Below, in pieces: positions 25,161 to 34,650 of a stretch of 64,000 nt of DNA. Source of the stretch: Scatavimonas merdipullorum (GTDB lineage Bacteria > Bacillota > Clostridia > Oscillospirales > Acutalibacteraceae); assembly GCA_018712865.1 (NCBI GenBank), contig DVGH01000020.1:29154-93153 (forward strand), read 5' to 3'. Position numbers and translations under genes: made by a program. The notes beneath the pieces were generated by a model. It saw only the letters and a list, made by a program, of their open reading frames with translations. It was not told the origin of the DNA and did no database searches. Position 1 is the stretch's first letter; each line of letters opens with the position of its first letter.

Positions 25161-25205
25161 GCAAAGGCAGGGGATGGGGCTTTGTGCCTTATCCCCTGCC
25201 TTTGC
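25161..25205 (+). other. long perfect hairpin after spoIIID
   Basis: GCAAAGGCAGGGGAT (25161-25175) and ATCCCCTGCCTTTGC (25191-25205) make a 15-bp perfect stem with no T-run on either side. It is probably a transcript-end or stability element of spoIIID. Confidence 0.55.
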
Positions 25206-25291
25206 ACGCGTAGAAACGCCTATTTATAAATTGTTGGATTTAAATTTCAAATTTGTTCATGTTTTTCTGTTTTTTTTGCATTATAATTGTA

Positions 25292-25319
25292 TTGTATAAC
25301 AGGCGTTATGTGGTATAAT
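25292..25319 (+). promoter_or_regulatory. promoter of the response regulator/kinase/htrA operon
   Basis: TTGTAT (25292-25297), a 16-bp spacer and TATAAT (25314-25319) lie 30 bp upstream of the response-regulator start. Confidence 0.6.
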
Positions 25320-25349
25320 ACAGATGCGGTTTTACGGGAGGTACATACT

Positions 25350-26039
25350 ATGAGCTTAGGTAAAATTTTAGTAGTAGACGACGATTTAAATATCTGTGAA
25401 CTGTTACGGCTTTACATTGAAAAGGAAGGGTTTAGCGTGGTGACCGCAAACGACGGCGCGCAGGCGTTAAAGCTTTTTGAAAAGGAGCAGCCCGACCTAA
25501 TTATGCTGGACATCATGCTGCCCGAGCTTGACGGCTGGCAGGTGTGCAGGGAAATACGGAAAACCTCGAAATGCCCCATTATTATGCTGACGGCCAAGGG
25601 CGAAGTTTTTGACAAGGTGCTGGGGCTGGAATTGGGCGCGGACGACTATGTGGTAAAGCCTTTTGAAGCAAAGGAGGTCGTGGCGCGCATACGTGCGGTG
25701 CTGCGCCGCAGCGGAAAGACCGATGAAAATGAAATGAAGGAAGTCAAATGGGACAAGCTTTCGATCAATCTGACCAATTATGAGCTGAAGGTCGACGGCG
25801 TACAAATTGACACACCGCCCAAGGAAATGGAGCTTTTGTTTCATCTGGCGACCCATCCCAACCGTGTGTTTACGCGCGACCAGCTCCTGGACGAGGTATG
25901 GGGCTTTGACTATTACGGCGATTCCCGTACGGTGGATGTACATGTAAAGCGCCTGCGCGAAAAGATAGACGGTGTTTCCGACAAGTGGGAATTGAAAACC
26001 GTATGGGGCGTTGGATATAAATTTGAGGTAAAAGAATAG
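25350..26039 (+). CDS. OmpR-family response regulator
   Basis: A 229-residue regulator. The receiver has Asp10-Asp11-Asp12, the phospho-acceptor Asp54 in LIMLDIMLP and the conserved Lys in VVKPFEAKE. The winged helix from about 135 includes PPKEMELLFHLATHPNRVFTR and SRTVDVHVKRLREKI. GGAGG precedes the ATG at 25350; an in-frame ATG 63 bases earlier lies on the promoter and is rejected. Its kinase is 88 bp downstream, with an HtrA-type protease overlapping the kinase end. This order recalls CssRS/HtrA secretion-stress systems, but orthology is not established. Confidence 0.9.
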   Translation: MSLGKILVVDDDLNICELLRLYIEKEGFSVVTANDGAQALKLFEKEQPDLIMLDIMLPELDGWQVCREIRKTSKCPIIMLTAKGEVFDKVLGLELGADDYVVKPFEAKEVVARIRAVLRRSGKTDENEMKEVKWDKLSINLTNYELKVDGVQIDTPPKEMELLFHLATHPNRVFTRDQLLDEVWGFDYYGDSRTVDVHVKRLREKIDGVSDKWELKTVWGVGYKFEVKE

Positions 26040-26057
26040 CGGTAAAACGATACAAAT

Positions 26058-26095
26058 AAAACAGGCAGCCTTTGCATCCTGTGGTTGCCTGTTTT
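26058..26095 (+). other. hairpin between response regulator and kinase genes
   Basis: AAAACAGGCA (26058-26067) and TGCCTGTTTT (26086-26095) form a stem whose own 3' arm supplies the T-run. It could act as a partial terminator that lowers kinase relative to regulator. Confidence 0.5.
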
Positions 26096-26127
26096 CGCTT
26101 TGCCTGTCGGAGGGAAGCAGATCAGCT

Positions 26128-27681
26128 ATGGCAAGACAGAAAACGTTGTTTAAAAAATATTTGCAGATCAGTATGGCGATCGTTTTGATCAGCTTTTTGA
26201 TTTTGGGTGTGATGCTTATATTTTTTGTTGCACGGTTTTCCCAGGAAGATAAAAGGGAGCTTCTTACAGAAAACGCATATTCCGTTTCCAATATGATTTC
26301 AGACAATTCCCGCCTTGTTGACAATATGCTGCTGATCAATAACGACACCGTGTTTGAAACCGTTGTGTCAACTATGTCAAAAAGCATTAACGCCAATATT
26401 TTTATTGTAGACAGGAACGGGAAGGTTCAGCTCAGCTCGGAAAATACGTCCAGCGAAGAGCAGCCAAGTACCATCCCAAAGGCAATTGTCAATGTAGCAG
26501 CCAGCAGGGAATACTTTGAAACGTCTACGCTTGGCGGGGTGTATACGACCAGCCATTATACGGTGGGCGTGCCGATCATTGTCAGCGTAAACGGACAGAA
26601 TATGTCTGTAGGCGTTGTGTTTGTCTCCTCAGAGGCCAGCTCGATTTCAAGCTTTACCAATGATATTACAAAGATTTTTTTCTTTGCCGCAATTGCAACC
26701 TTTGCCATTGTGTTTTGCCTGGTGGGCTTTTACACCTATAATATGGTGCGGCCGCTGCGGCAGATGGCCGCTGCGGCAAGAAGCTTTGGCGCGGGCGATT
26801 TTTCAAGCCGCGTGCCGGTGACCTCAAACGATGAAATTGGGCAGCTGGCGGTTGCGTTTAACAATATGGCCGATTCCCTTGCCATGAGCGAGGGGACAAG
26901 GCGCAGCTTTATTGCAAATGTTTCGCACGAGCTGAAAACCCCCATGACGACGATTGCCGGATTTATCGACGGGATTCTCGACGGAACAATCCCGCCGCAG
27001 CGGCAAAGCTACTATTTAAATATTGTAACGGTAGAAATCCGGCGCCTTTCCCGGCTGGTGCAAACCATGCTGGCATTGTCCAGAATAGACAGCGGCGAAT
27101 TTAAAATGAATAAACAACGGTTTGATCTGACAGGCATTATTATCAGCACACTGCTGACGTTTGAACAGAAAATAGAACAGAGAAAGATCCGCGTACAAGG
27201 CCTGGAGGAGGCGGAAAGCCTGTTTGTAGACGGCGACCCGGATATGCTGCACCAGGTTGTTTATAATTTGGTGGAAAACGCGGTAAAATTTACAGATGAG
27301 GGCGGCTATATCCGCCTGACGTTGACAGACCTGCCGGATAAAACCGTGCTTGAGATTAAAAACAGCGGGCAGGGAATTGCCCCGGAAGAGATATCGCATA
27401 TTTTCGAACGGTTTTATAAAACGGATAAATCCCGCAGCCAGGACAAAAACGGCATGGGTTTGGGCCTTTATATTGTAAAGACAATTCTTCGCCTGCATGG
27501 CGGGGATATAACGGCAAGCAGCGTTGTGGGGCAGTATTGCGCCTTTACACTGTGGCTGCCAAAAGAAAAGGATAAACTAAAAGAAAAGGCAGAGAAGGCG
27601 GAAAAAAACGAAAAGCCTGAAAAGCACAGCAGGAAAGAAGCAAAACAGCCGCCGGAAGAAAAGGAGAATGGACATGAGTGA
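26128..27681 (+). CDS. sensor histidine kinase
   Basis: A 517-residue membrane kinase. A transmembrane helix lies at about 14-37, an extracytoplasmic sensor domain of about 150 residues follows, and a second helix is near 188-210. Then come a HAMP linker (VRPLRQMAAAARSFGAGDF), the HisKA box SHELKTPMTTIAG with His267, and a HATPase domain with NLVENAVKFT and GMGLGLYIV. After the catalytic domain the last 45 residues are a highly charged Lys/Glu tail, unusual for kinases of this class. The gene overlaps the protease gene by 8 bp, so their synthesis is coupled. Confidence 0.9.
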   Translation: MARQKTLFKKYLQISMAIVLISFLILGVMLIFFVARFSQEDKRELLTENAYSVSNMISDNSRLVDNMLLINNDTVFETVVSTMSKSINANIFIVDRNGKVQLSSENTSSEEQPSTIPKAIVNVAASREYFETSTLGGVYTTSHYTVGVPIIVSVNGQNMSVGVVFVSSEASSISSFTNDITKIFFFAAIATFAIVFCLVGFYTYNMVRPLRQMAAAARSFGAGDFSSRVPVTSNDEIGQLAVAFNNMADSLAMSEGTRRSFIANVSHELKTPMTTIAGFIDGILDGTIPPQRQSYYLNIVTVEIRRLSRLVQTMLALSRIDSGEFKMNKQRFDLTGIIISTLLTFEQKIEQRKIRVQGLEEAESLFVDGDPDMLHQVVYNLVENAVKFTDEGGYIRLTLTDLPDKTVLEIKNSGQGIAPEEISHIFERFYKTDKSRSQDKNGMGLGLYIVKTILRLHGGDITASSVVGQYCAFTLWLPKEKDKLKEKAEKAEKNEKPEKHSRKEAKQPPEEKENGHE

Positions 27682-29407
27682 ATTTATACCGGGAAGCGAC
27701 GGATTTGTCCCGCGCAACGACCAATCGGGGGAAGCCGCAGCGCAGCCGGAGGAACAAAATCTGCAGGAAGAGCAAAAACAATTGCAGCCGCAGGGGGAAG
27801 AGGCTGCTCCGGTACAGGATGCAATAGAGCCGCAAAGCAGCGAAAAAAAAGAAGATGCAGCGCAATCGCCCCAGGGGGAAGCTGCTGCGGTGAACAGGGA
27901 AGCAGGGCTGGCAGAAGGCGAAAGCGCAGATCAAACGGTGCAGCAGGGGGAACCTGTCCAGCACAATTTTGCGCAGGGGCAGGTATATCCGCCGCAAGCG
28001 GCACAGCCGGGCGCATATCCTTCTGCATACTCCGAAAGTGCGCCGCAGGGCTATAATGGTACAGGCGCATGCAACGCTCCGGGAGCGTATGGACAGCGTT
28101 ACTATAATCCCGCAACGGGGCAATATTACTACACAGGAAATGTACAGACGCCCCCAAAGAAGAAAATGAGCGGCGGAATGAAGGCGTTTATTGGCTGTAT
28201 GATCGGTCTTTTTGTCATATTGGCAGGTGTGTTTTCCGTTTTGCTGGCACACTCCTTTTCACAAATGCAAAAAGATGGAACGGGGTGGTTTCAGCTGCCT
28301 TCAGGCAACGATCCGGACAGCTTTTTCAGCTCTGACGGCAGCAGCGCGGTTCAAAGCGACGACCCGGCGGATTCCAGCAACACGGCAATTGATCCGGACG
28401 GGCCCAATATTACGCTGTACCCGCAGCCGGACGACCTTGCCAGCGAGCAATATAACGCGCAGTATGCGTTTAAAAAGGTGTCGCCGTCGGTCGTGGGCGT
28501 TGTAATGTATAAAGATGCCGACCTGCAGAATGGAACAAGCAACCAGACGAGCAGCCAGGGAACGGGGATCATTATCAGCAGCGACGGGTATATTGTAACA
28601 AACAGCCATGTGATCGGGGATTCCAAGCAATATACCGTCACGGTTGTTTTGTCAGAGGAAGAGGAATACCCGGCGCAGGTAGTCGGCTACGATACCAGAA
28701 CGGACCTTGCGGTGTTAAAAATAGATGTTTCAAAGGATTTAGAGGCCGCGCAGTTTGCTTCTTCCGACGACGTAGAGGTCGGCCAGGATGTAGTGGCAAT
28801 TGGAAACCCCGGCGGAATCAGCTTTTCCAATTCGCTGACAAAAGGGATTATTTCAGCTGTGAACCGGACGGTTTCCGGCAGTAATATAGGATATATCCAA
28901 ACAGACGCCGCGATCAATCCGGGCAACTCAGGCGGCCCGCTTGTAAACTTAAGCGGGCAGGTGCTGGGAATTAACACCATCAAAATTGTCAACACAGAAT
29001 ATGAGGGCATGGGGTTTGCCATACCCAGCAAAACGGTCCGAGAGGTTGTAAATGATATCATTACGCAGGGCTATGTTTCGGGCAGGGTGCGCATAGGCGT
29101 TACCGGTACGGAAATTACGTCACCTTTGGCGCAGTACAACAATGTACCCACAGGCATATTGATCGATACCTTTGCAGACGACAGCCCGCTGCCGGAGCAA
29201 GGGGTAGAAAGAAACGATATCATTACAGCGATCGACGGAGTGGAGATTACGTCCTTTTCCAGATTTTACACCGAGCTTGCAAAGTATAAGCCGGGCGATG
29301 AGGTAACGCTGTCGATTTACCGCATGCCGCAAAGGCAGGGGCAGGAAGCGCAGACCTTTGATGTAGAGATTAAGCTTCTGGCCGACAACGGAGAAACACA
29401 GTCATAA
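27674..29407 (+). CDS. membrane-anchored S1C serine protease, HtrA/DegP-type
   Basis: A 577-residue protease. Residues 1-165 are a long cytoplasmic, Gln/Glu/Ala/Pro-rich low-complexity stretch ending in Tyr/Gln/Gly repeats. A single transmembrane helix follows (about 170-195), then a Ser/Asp linker. The trypsin-like domain has the complete triad His312 (TNSHVIG), Asp344 (TDLAVL) and Ser419 (GNSGGP). One PDZ domain lies at about 475-570. It would degrade or refold misfolded exported proteins outside the membrane. The start at 27674 is preferred (AAGGAG, 7-base spacing) over an ATG six bases earlier. It is encoded with its probable controlling two-component system. Confidence 0.92.
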   Translation: MSEFIPGSDGFVPRNDQSGEAAAQPEEQNLQEEQKQLQPQGEEAAPVQDAIEPQSSEKKEDAAQSPQGEAAAVNREAGLAEGESADQTVQQGEPVQHNFAQGQVYPPQAAQPGAYPSAYSESAPQGYNGTGACNAPGAYGQRYYNPATGQYYYTGNVQTPPKKKMSGGMKAFIGCMIGLFVILAGVFSVLLAHSFSQMQKDGTGWFQLPSGNDPDSFFSSDGSSAVQSDDPADSSNTAIDPDGPNITLYPQPDDLASEQYNAQYAFKKVSPSVVGVVMYKDADLQNGTSNQTSSQGTGIIISSDGYIVTNSHVIGDSKQYTVTVVLSEEEEYPAQVVGYDTRTDLAVLKIDVSKDLEAAQFASSDDVEVGQDVVAIGNPGGISFSNSLTKGIISAVNRTVSGSNIGYIQTDAAINPGNSGGPLVNLSGQVLGINTIKIVNTEYEGMGFAIPSKTVREVVNDIITQGYVSGRVRIGVTGTEITSPLAQYNNVPTGILIDTFADDSPLPEQGVERNDIITAIDGVEITSFSRFYTELAKYKPGDEVTLSIYRMPQRQGQEAQTFDVEIKLLADNGETQS

Positions 29408-29422
29408 AATATGCAGCAGAAA

Positions 29423-29452
29423 AAAGCCGCCCGGATGTCCCGGAGCGGCTTT
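29423..29452 (+). terminator. possible terminator after htrA
   Basis: AAAGCCGC (29423-29430) pairs with GCGGCTTT (29445-29452), with inner CCG/CGG pairing. The T-run is short, so termination strength is uncertain. Confidence 0.5.
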
Positions 29453-29574
29453 GCTGATGCTTTGTTTCAAGGCGAGCAACACAGTGACACAAAAAACAGG
29501 CATGGTGCAGCAGCGGTATCTGCAAAGCATTTGCAGGGCAGGTATAAAACGTACAAAAAGGGGACGGTGCATCA

Positions 29575-30111
29575 ATGGGGTATCCCTATACGCTATTGCG
29601 GTCGAAAAGAAAGACGCTTTCGCTGGAAATTACAAAGGATCTGGTTGTTTTGGTGCGGGCTCCCATGTGGATGTCTGGAAAGGAAATCGACCGGTTTGTA
29701 GAAAAAAACGGCGCGTGGATTGAAAAACATATGGAGCAGCAAAGGCGGCGGAAAGCCTGTATGCCCACACCCGCGCAGGAAGCGCAGCTTAAGAAAATGG
29801 CGTGTGCAGTTTTGCCGCAGCGGGTGGCGTATTACAGCCGGCTTATGGGGCTTGTGCCCCAGGGGATTAAAATCACGTCTGCAAAAACCCGCTTTGGCAG
29901 CTGCAGCGTAAAGAACAGCCTATGTTTTTCTTATCTGCTGCTATGCTATCCTATGGAAGCGGTCGACTATGTCGTGGTGCATGAGCTGGCGCATATCCGC
30001 TACAAAAACCATAAAAAGGAATTTTACGCGCTGATAGAGGCCTATATGCCCGATTATAAGCAGCGGCGTAGGCTTTTAAAAAACATGCCAATCCCCACCC
30101 GGGAGGCATAG
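29575..30111 (+). CDS. YgjP-type zinc metallopeptidase domain protein
   Basis: A 178-residue cytoplasmic protein of the YgjP/DUF45 metallopeptidase family. The zinc-binding HELAH (His136-Glu137-x2-His140) is followed by the third-ligand region NHKKEFY. The upstream KTRFGSCSVKNSLCFSYLLL is the family signature preceding the active site. Its physiological substrate is not known. The ribosome site is weak (AGGGGA, rather far from the ATG). It lies 167 bp after htrA and converges on the SpoVB-like gene. Confidence 0.88.
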   Translation: MGYPYTLLRSKRKTLSLEITKDLVVLVRAPMWMSGKEIDRFVEKNGAWIEKHMEQQRRRKACMPTPAQEAQLKKMACAVLPQRVAYYSRLMGLVPQGIKITSAKTRFGSCSVKNSLCFSYLLLCYPMEAVDYVVVHELAHIRYKNHKKEFYALIEAYMPDYKQRRRLLKNMPIPTREA

Positions 30112-30185
30112 GCCTTTACAAAACGGCACGGCCCTGGCTTTGCCTGCGGCGCTTTAAAAGTTTTTTGCTTTTAAAGAAAAAAGTA

Positions 30186-31727
30186 TTATTTTTTTATGAG
30201 CGTTCTTACCCAGTGGATTTCTTCTTTTTTAATTGCACCGGTGACCGTCATAATTAAAAGGTAAAAAACGACGGCAAGCAAAATCAGCACGACGGTCCAT
30301 ACGCCGTTTGCCGGGATCAGCCCTGTATCGCAAAGCGAATCCAACGCAAGGCAGGGCAAAAAGCATGCCACAAACGGCTTTATGACCCAATCGAACAAAC
30401 GGAATTGTATATGCGTGACCTTGATCAGCCGCATGAGGCTTAACAGGCAGTTTAATACAGCGCTGAAAAACATAACGGCAATCAGGCCGCGTATGCCCCA
30501 AATTGGAAGCAAAATAAAAATGAAAACGACCCTGGATACGGAATCGATAATATTATAGGTCAGGTAGCGCATTTGCTCGTTTAAGCCCTTAAGCATGCCG
30601 TCAACGACAGAGTCCAGGTACAGCAGGGGGGCAAGCGGAGCAAGCATGCATATGTAGGCGCCAACCTGTGTGTCGTTATATAAAAGCGCGCCAAGGCTGT
30701 CTGCAAAGAAGAAAAAAATGACGGAAACGGGGATAGAAAAAAGCAACGCAAACCGCAAAATGCGCTGTGTCATATAATGGATGGAATTTTTGCGCGTAGC
30801 AGCTGCGGCTTCCGACATTTCCGGAATCATCAGCATGGAAAAGGACATAAGGAAAACGGAAGGAAACAGGATCACGGGCATGGCCATGCCTGTAATCAGG
30901 CCATAATCCGACAGCGATTTTTCATAAGAAGCACCGTTCTTTTTAAGCCCCGCAGGGATCAGCATGTTTTCTGCCGTGCTTAAGCCGGAGCGTAAGCAGG
31001 AGCTGAGCGTAACAGGAATGCCGATCCACAGGGCCTTTCTGAAAAAGTGTGCAACACGCGTGCGTTTGCCCTGCAGGCGCCTGATGTCCAGGCGGTAAAG
31101 CACATAGGAGTACCCGCAGCTGAGGATCTCCGCCGCCGTCGTCCCGATCGCGACCGCACAGCAGGCATAGGAAAGCCCCATGGGCGCCATTACCCCTACC
31201 ACGCAGGCAAAAACAGCAATTTCAATAACCTGCTCGAGCAGCTGCTCGCTGGCTGTTTTGATTGCTGTACGGCGTGCAAAAAAGTAGCCGCGGAAGCAGG
31301 CGGACACCGCCATAAACGGCAAACCCGGCGCAAGGACGCGCAAAGATAAAACCGTACGTGCGTCGTTTAAAAAATGTGTGCCGATCGCGTCTGAAAAAAT
31401 AAAAAGCAGCCCGGCGGCCGCAACGCTTAAAATAAGGCTGATAAAAAGGCATTGGCGCGTAACATACTTTGCTTTTCCGGGCTCTCCGCCCGCAATGCTG
31501 TCTGTAACAAGGCGCGTAACAATCAACGTAATGCCGCTGGTTGCAAATGTGGTTGCAAAAAAATAAACGGCGCAGATTAGTTGGTAAAGGCCAATGCCCT
31601 GCGCGCCGATCATGTTTGACATATACACACGAAAGGCAATACCGATCGTCCTTGCTACAAGAGAAGTTCCGGTCAATACCGCGGCGTTGAACAAAAAGCG
31701 TTTTTTCATCATAGGGCGTTCACTCAT
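30186..31727 (-). CDS. spoVB: SpoVB/MurJ-type oligosaccharide flippase
   Basis: A 513-residue polytopic protein of the MOP superfamily with about 14 transmembrane helices. The N-terminal part (FLFNAAVLTGTSLVARTIG, SNMIGAQGIGLYQLICAVYF) and the central ENMLIPAGLKKNG region match the SpoVB group. These flip lipid-linked peptidoglycan precursors or related polysaccharide units; in Bacillus SpoVB is required for spore cortex synthesis. No strong ribosome site is seen. ATG at 31727 and the ATG-ATG at 31712/31709 are all possible starts. It is divergent from degV. MurJ or a capsule flippase is the alternative, with SpoVB favoured by the sporulation background. Confidence 0.8.
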   Translation of the reverse strand: MSERPMMKKRFLFNAAVLTGTSLVARTIGIAFRVYMSNMIGAQGIGLYQLICAVYFFATTFATSGITLIVTRLVTDSIAGGEPGKAKYVTRQCLFISLILSVAAAGLLFIFSDAIGTHFLNDARTVLSLRVLAPGLPFMAVSACFRGYFFARRTAIKTASEQLLEQVIEIAVFACVVGVMAPMGLSYACCAVAIGTTAAEILSCGYSYVLYRLDIRRLQGKRTRVAHFFRKALWIGIPVTLSSCLRSGLSTAENMLIPAGLKKNGASYEKSLSDYGLITGMAMPVILFPSVFLMSFSMLMIPEMSEAAAATRKNSIHYMTQRILRFALLFSIPVSVIFFFFADSLGALLYNDTQVGAYICMLAPLAPLLYLDSVVDGMLKGLNEQMRYLTYNIIDSVSRVVFIFILLPIWGIRGLIAVMFFSAVLNCLLSLMRLIKVTHIQFRLFDWVIKPFVACFLPCLALDSLCDTGLIPANGVWTVVLILLAVVFYLLIMTVTGAIKKEEIHWVRTLIKK

Positions 31728-31898
31728 TTCTAATGCGGGTTCTACTAAACCATATGCGGAAAAGCCGCGAAAAATCCTGCAAAAAACACAAAAAGTATAG
31801 ATATAATATTTAATTTTCTAATCGAGCATAATATTTATAATCGTTTCGTATAAACTTTAAATACGTGTACCGTGAAAATGCTGTGAAAGAGGGTTTTT

Positions 31899-32771
31899 AT
31901 GAACGACTATATAATCATTACAGACGCCAATACAGACCTTACGCCCCAAATGGTCGAAGAGCTGGAAATTGCCGTTATGCCTATGCAGTTTTCGATTTTG
32001 GGCAAGGATTATCTGCTGTATCCCGACAACAGGGAAATGGATATTAAAGAATTTTATGATCTGCTACGCAAAGGAAATATGGCGGCAACGGCACAGCTGA
32101 ATCCCAATGATATCATTCAGGCGTTTACTCCTTATCTGGAAGAAGGGAAAGATCTGATCTATATAGCGTTTTCTTCTGGGCTCAGCGGGACGTATGCTTC
32201 GGCCCGCATGGCAAAGGACGAGCTTTGCCGCCTTTTTCCGAAGCGAAAGATTATCATTGTGGATTCCCTGGCCGCGTCTATGGGGGAAGGGCTTCTGGTC
32301 TGGCATGCCGTCAGGCAAAAACGGGCGGGGCTGGATATAGAGCAGCTTGAACAATGGGTTTTGGATAACCGCAATCACCTGTGCCATTGGTTTACGGTGG
32401 ATGACCTGCACCATCTTAAACGCGGCGGAAGGGTTTCTTCCGCAACGGCGGTGATCGGGTCTGCTTTGGGGATTAAACCGGTTTTACATGTGGACGACCA
32501 GGGACATTTGATCCCCGTAAAAAAGGTTCGCGGCAGAAGGCAGTCGCTCGATGCACTGGTGGATATGATGCAGCAAACGGCGGTCGATCCAAAAAGGCAA
32601 ACTGTGTTTATCAGCCACGGAGACGCCCTTGACGATGCGCGGTATGTAGAAAAAAGAGTTCGCGACGCCTTTAAATGCAAGGATATCCATATTAATTATA
32701 TCGGGCCTGTGATCGGTACGCATTCCGGGCCGGGTACGGTCGCGTTGTTTTTTATGGGAACGCATAAGTAA
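31899..32771 (+). CDS. DegV-family fatty-acid-binding protein
   Basis: A 290-residue DegV protein. The N-terminal EDD-type fold begins IIITDANTDLTPQMVEEL. The lipid-binding motif AFSSGLSGTY is near residue 90, the VDSLAASMGEGLLV segment follows, and the C-terminal domain ends with IGPVIGTHSGPGTVALFFMG, all family hallmarks. DegV/FakB proteins present fatty acids to the kinase FakA for phosphorylation and phospholipid synthesis; no fakA gene is nearby. AGAGGG precedes the ATG. Confidence 0.92.
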   Translation: MNDYIIITDANTDLTPQMVEELEIAVMPMQFSILGKDYLLYPDNREMDIKEFYDLLRKGNMAATAQLNPNDIIQAFTPYLEEGKDLIYIAFSSGLSGTYASARMAKDELCRLFPKRKIIIVDSLAASMGEGLLVWHAVRQKRAGLDIEQLEQWVLDNRNHLCHWFTVDDLHHLKRGGRVSSATAVIGSALGIKPVLHVDDQGHLIPVKKVRGRRQSLDALVDMMQQTAVDPKRQTVFISHGDALDDARYVEKRVRDAFKCKDIHINYIGPVIGTHSGPGTVALFFMGTHK

Positions 32772-32919
32772 AGCATGCGCCAAAGCGTGTGAACAGATAG
32801 ATCGTAGGGGGCGGTGCCCGTATCGAACAGAGCGGCGGCAGTACGGCGCTTGCTTTGTCCGGTGGGGGGATTGCCCCTATGTTGTGTAAAAATCAGTTTT
32901 TACGTTTGGAGGCGGTTGT

Positions 32920-34650
32920 ATGCGCAAGCTTTTCCCGTTTTTAAAGGATTATAAATTACAGCTGACCATAGGGCCCCTTTGCAAGCTGCTCGAAGCGGTT
33001 TTTGAGCTGATTGTGCCGCTTGTCATGGCAAGTATTATTGACACAGGCGTTGCAAACAGAGATACGGCGTATATTTATAAAATGGGCGGTGTTATGCTGC
33101 TGCTTGGTGCAGTTGGGCTTGCAAGCGCCCTGGTTTGCCAAAAGAGCGCGTCCATTGCCTCGCAGGGGAGCGGAACCAAGCTGCGCACGGCGCTGTTTGC
33201 ACATATTAATAAACTTTCCTTTCAGGAGCTTGATAAAATCGGCACGCCGTCGCTGATCACGCGAATGACCAACGACATCAACCAGCTGCAGCTGGCGGTG
33301 GCCATGCTGATCCGGCTTGTCATCCGCGCGCCGTTTTTGGTCATTGGCGCAATTGCCATGTCCTTTACCATTCATGCGGGGCTTGCGTTTGTCTTTGTAA
33401 TCGCTGCCGTATTGATCGCTGCAATTCTTTATCTTGTAATGAGCCGCAGTGTGCCGTTTTTTAAGCTGGTGCAGAAAAAGCTGGACAAAATATCGCTGCT
33501 TGCAAGGGAAAACCTTTCCGGCAGCAGGGTGATCCGGGCGTTTGGAAAGCAAAGGGAGGAGCAGGCACGTTTTAATACGTCTGCAGACGAGCTTGCAAAA
33601 ACGGCTGTGCGCGTGGGAAAACTTTCGGCGCTGCTCAACCCAATGACGTATGTGGTGACCAATCTGGCCATCGTAGCGGTCGTGTGGTTTGGAGCGGGAT
33701 TGGTCGACACAGGGGACATGCTGCCGGGCGAAATTATAGCGCTTGTCAATTATATGACGCAAATTTTGCTTGCCATGGTGGTCGTCGCCAATCTGGTGGT
33801 GATTTTCACCAAGGCGTCCGCTTCTGCCGCGCGGATCAACGAGGTGTTTGAAACGCGGCCGTCTGTACAGGAGCCGGCGCAGGCAAACACCGCGCCGGTG
33901 TTGGGCGCGCCCAAAATAGAGTTTAGGGACGTATCGTTTGGCTATGGCGGCGAGCAGGTGCTGCGCCATATTGACCTGAAGGTGCAAAAGGGGCAAACGC
34001 TTGGGATTATTGGAACAACCGGCAGTGGGAAAAGCACGCTTGTCAATCTGATCCCCAGGTTTTACGATGTTTTGCAGGGGGAAGTTCTGGTGGACGGCGT
34101 AAACGTAAAAGAATACCCGCTTTCCCTTCTGCGCGGGCAGTGCGGTATTGCCCCGCAGAATGCGGTGCTGTTTTCCGGTACCATTGGCGACAACATGCGC
34201 TGGGCAAAGGAAGACGCAACAGACCAGGAGATAGAGCGGGCGCTTTCCATTGCGCAGGCGGAGGATTTTGTAAAAAAGCTCCCGTTTGGGATAGATACGC
34301 CCATTACGCAGGGCGGCAAAAACCTTTCCGGCGGGCAGAAGCAGCGCTTGACAATTGCAAGAGCGTTGCTGCGTGACCCGCAGATCCTGATTTTGGACGA
34401 CAGCGCCAGCGCCCTGGACTTTGTAACGGACGCCGCCTTAAGAAGGGCGATCCGCACACAGACAAAGGACATGACGGTGCTCCTGGTTTCGCAGCGGGTT
34501 TCGACCGTCCGCGGTGCAGACCAGATTGCCGTGCTTGACGATGGAACACTTGCCGGTGTTGGCAGCCATGAGGAGCTGTTTGCCTCTTGTAAACCGTACA
34601 GGGAAATCTGTCTTTCGCAGCTTTCAAGGCAGGAGGTGTCTGCCGGATGA
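32920..34650 (+). CDS. heterodimeric ABC exporter, subunit with degenerate site
   Basis: A 576-residue type IV (multidrug-type) ABC half-transporter with six transmembrane helices followed by an ATPase domain. Walker A is GTTGSGKST near 364-372 and the signature LSGGQ is intact (469-473). However, the residue after the Walker B Asp493 is Asp494 in place of the catalytic Glu, and the switch His is replaced by Gln525 (VSQRVST). Such changes mark the non-catalytic site of heterodimeric exporters such as BmrCD and TM287/288. GGAGG lies just upstream. It overlaps its partner by 4 bp. The substrate, probably drugs or lipids, is unknown. Confidence 0.92.
   Translation: MRKLFPFLKDYKLQLTIGPLCKLLEAVFELIVPLVMASIIDTGVANRDTAYIYKMGGVMLLLGAVGLASALVCQKSASIASQGSGTKLRTALFAHINKLSFQELDKIGTPSLITRMTNDINQLQLAVAMLIRLVIRAPFLVIGAIAMSFTIHAGLAFVFVIAAVLIAAILYLVMSRSVPFFKLVQKKLDKISLLARENLSGSRVIRAFGKQREEQARFNTSADELAKTAVRVGKLSALLNPMTYVVTNLAIVAVVWFGAGLVDTGDMLPGEIIALVNYMTQILLAMVVVANLVVIFTKASASAARINEVFETRPSVQEPAQANTAPVLGAPKIEFRDVSFGYGGEQVLRHIDLKVQKGQTLGIIGTTGSGKSTLVNLIPRFYDVLQGEVLVDGVNVKEYPLSLLRGQCGIAPQNAVLFSGTIGDNMRWAKEDATDQEIERALSIAQAEDFVKKLPFGIDTPITQGGKNLSGGQKQRLTIARALLRDPQILILDDSASALDFVTDAALRRAIRTQTKDMTVLLVSQRVSTVRGADQIAVLDDGTLAGVGSHEELFASCKPYREICLSQLSRQEVSAG

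Noticed and set aside
30152..30176. Hairpin CTTTAAAAG-7-CTTTTAAAG between the YgjP and SpoVB genes as a terminator
   Set aside because: The stem is almost pure A/T and no T-run follows on either strand, so it is not convincing.
32772..32919. Structured leader or riboswitch before the ABC exporter
   Set aside because: Short G/C runs can pair locally but I see no conserved riboswitch core.
32956..33996. 346-codon minus-strand frame
   Set aside because: Antisense shadow of the first ABC exporter subunit; composition is unlike neighbouring proteins.
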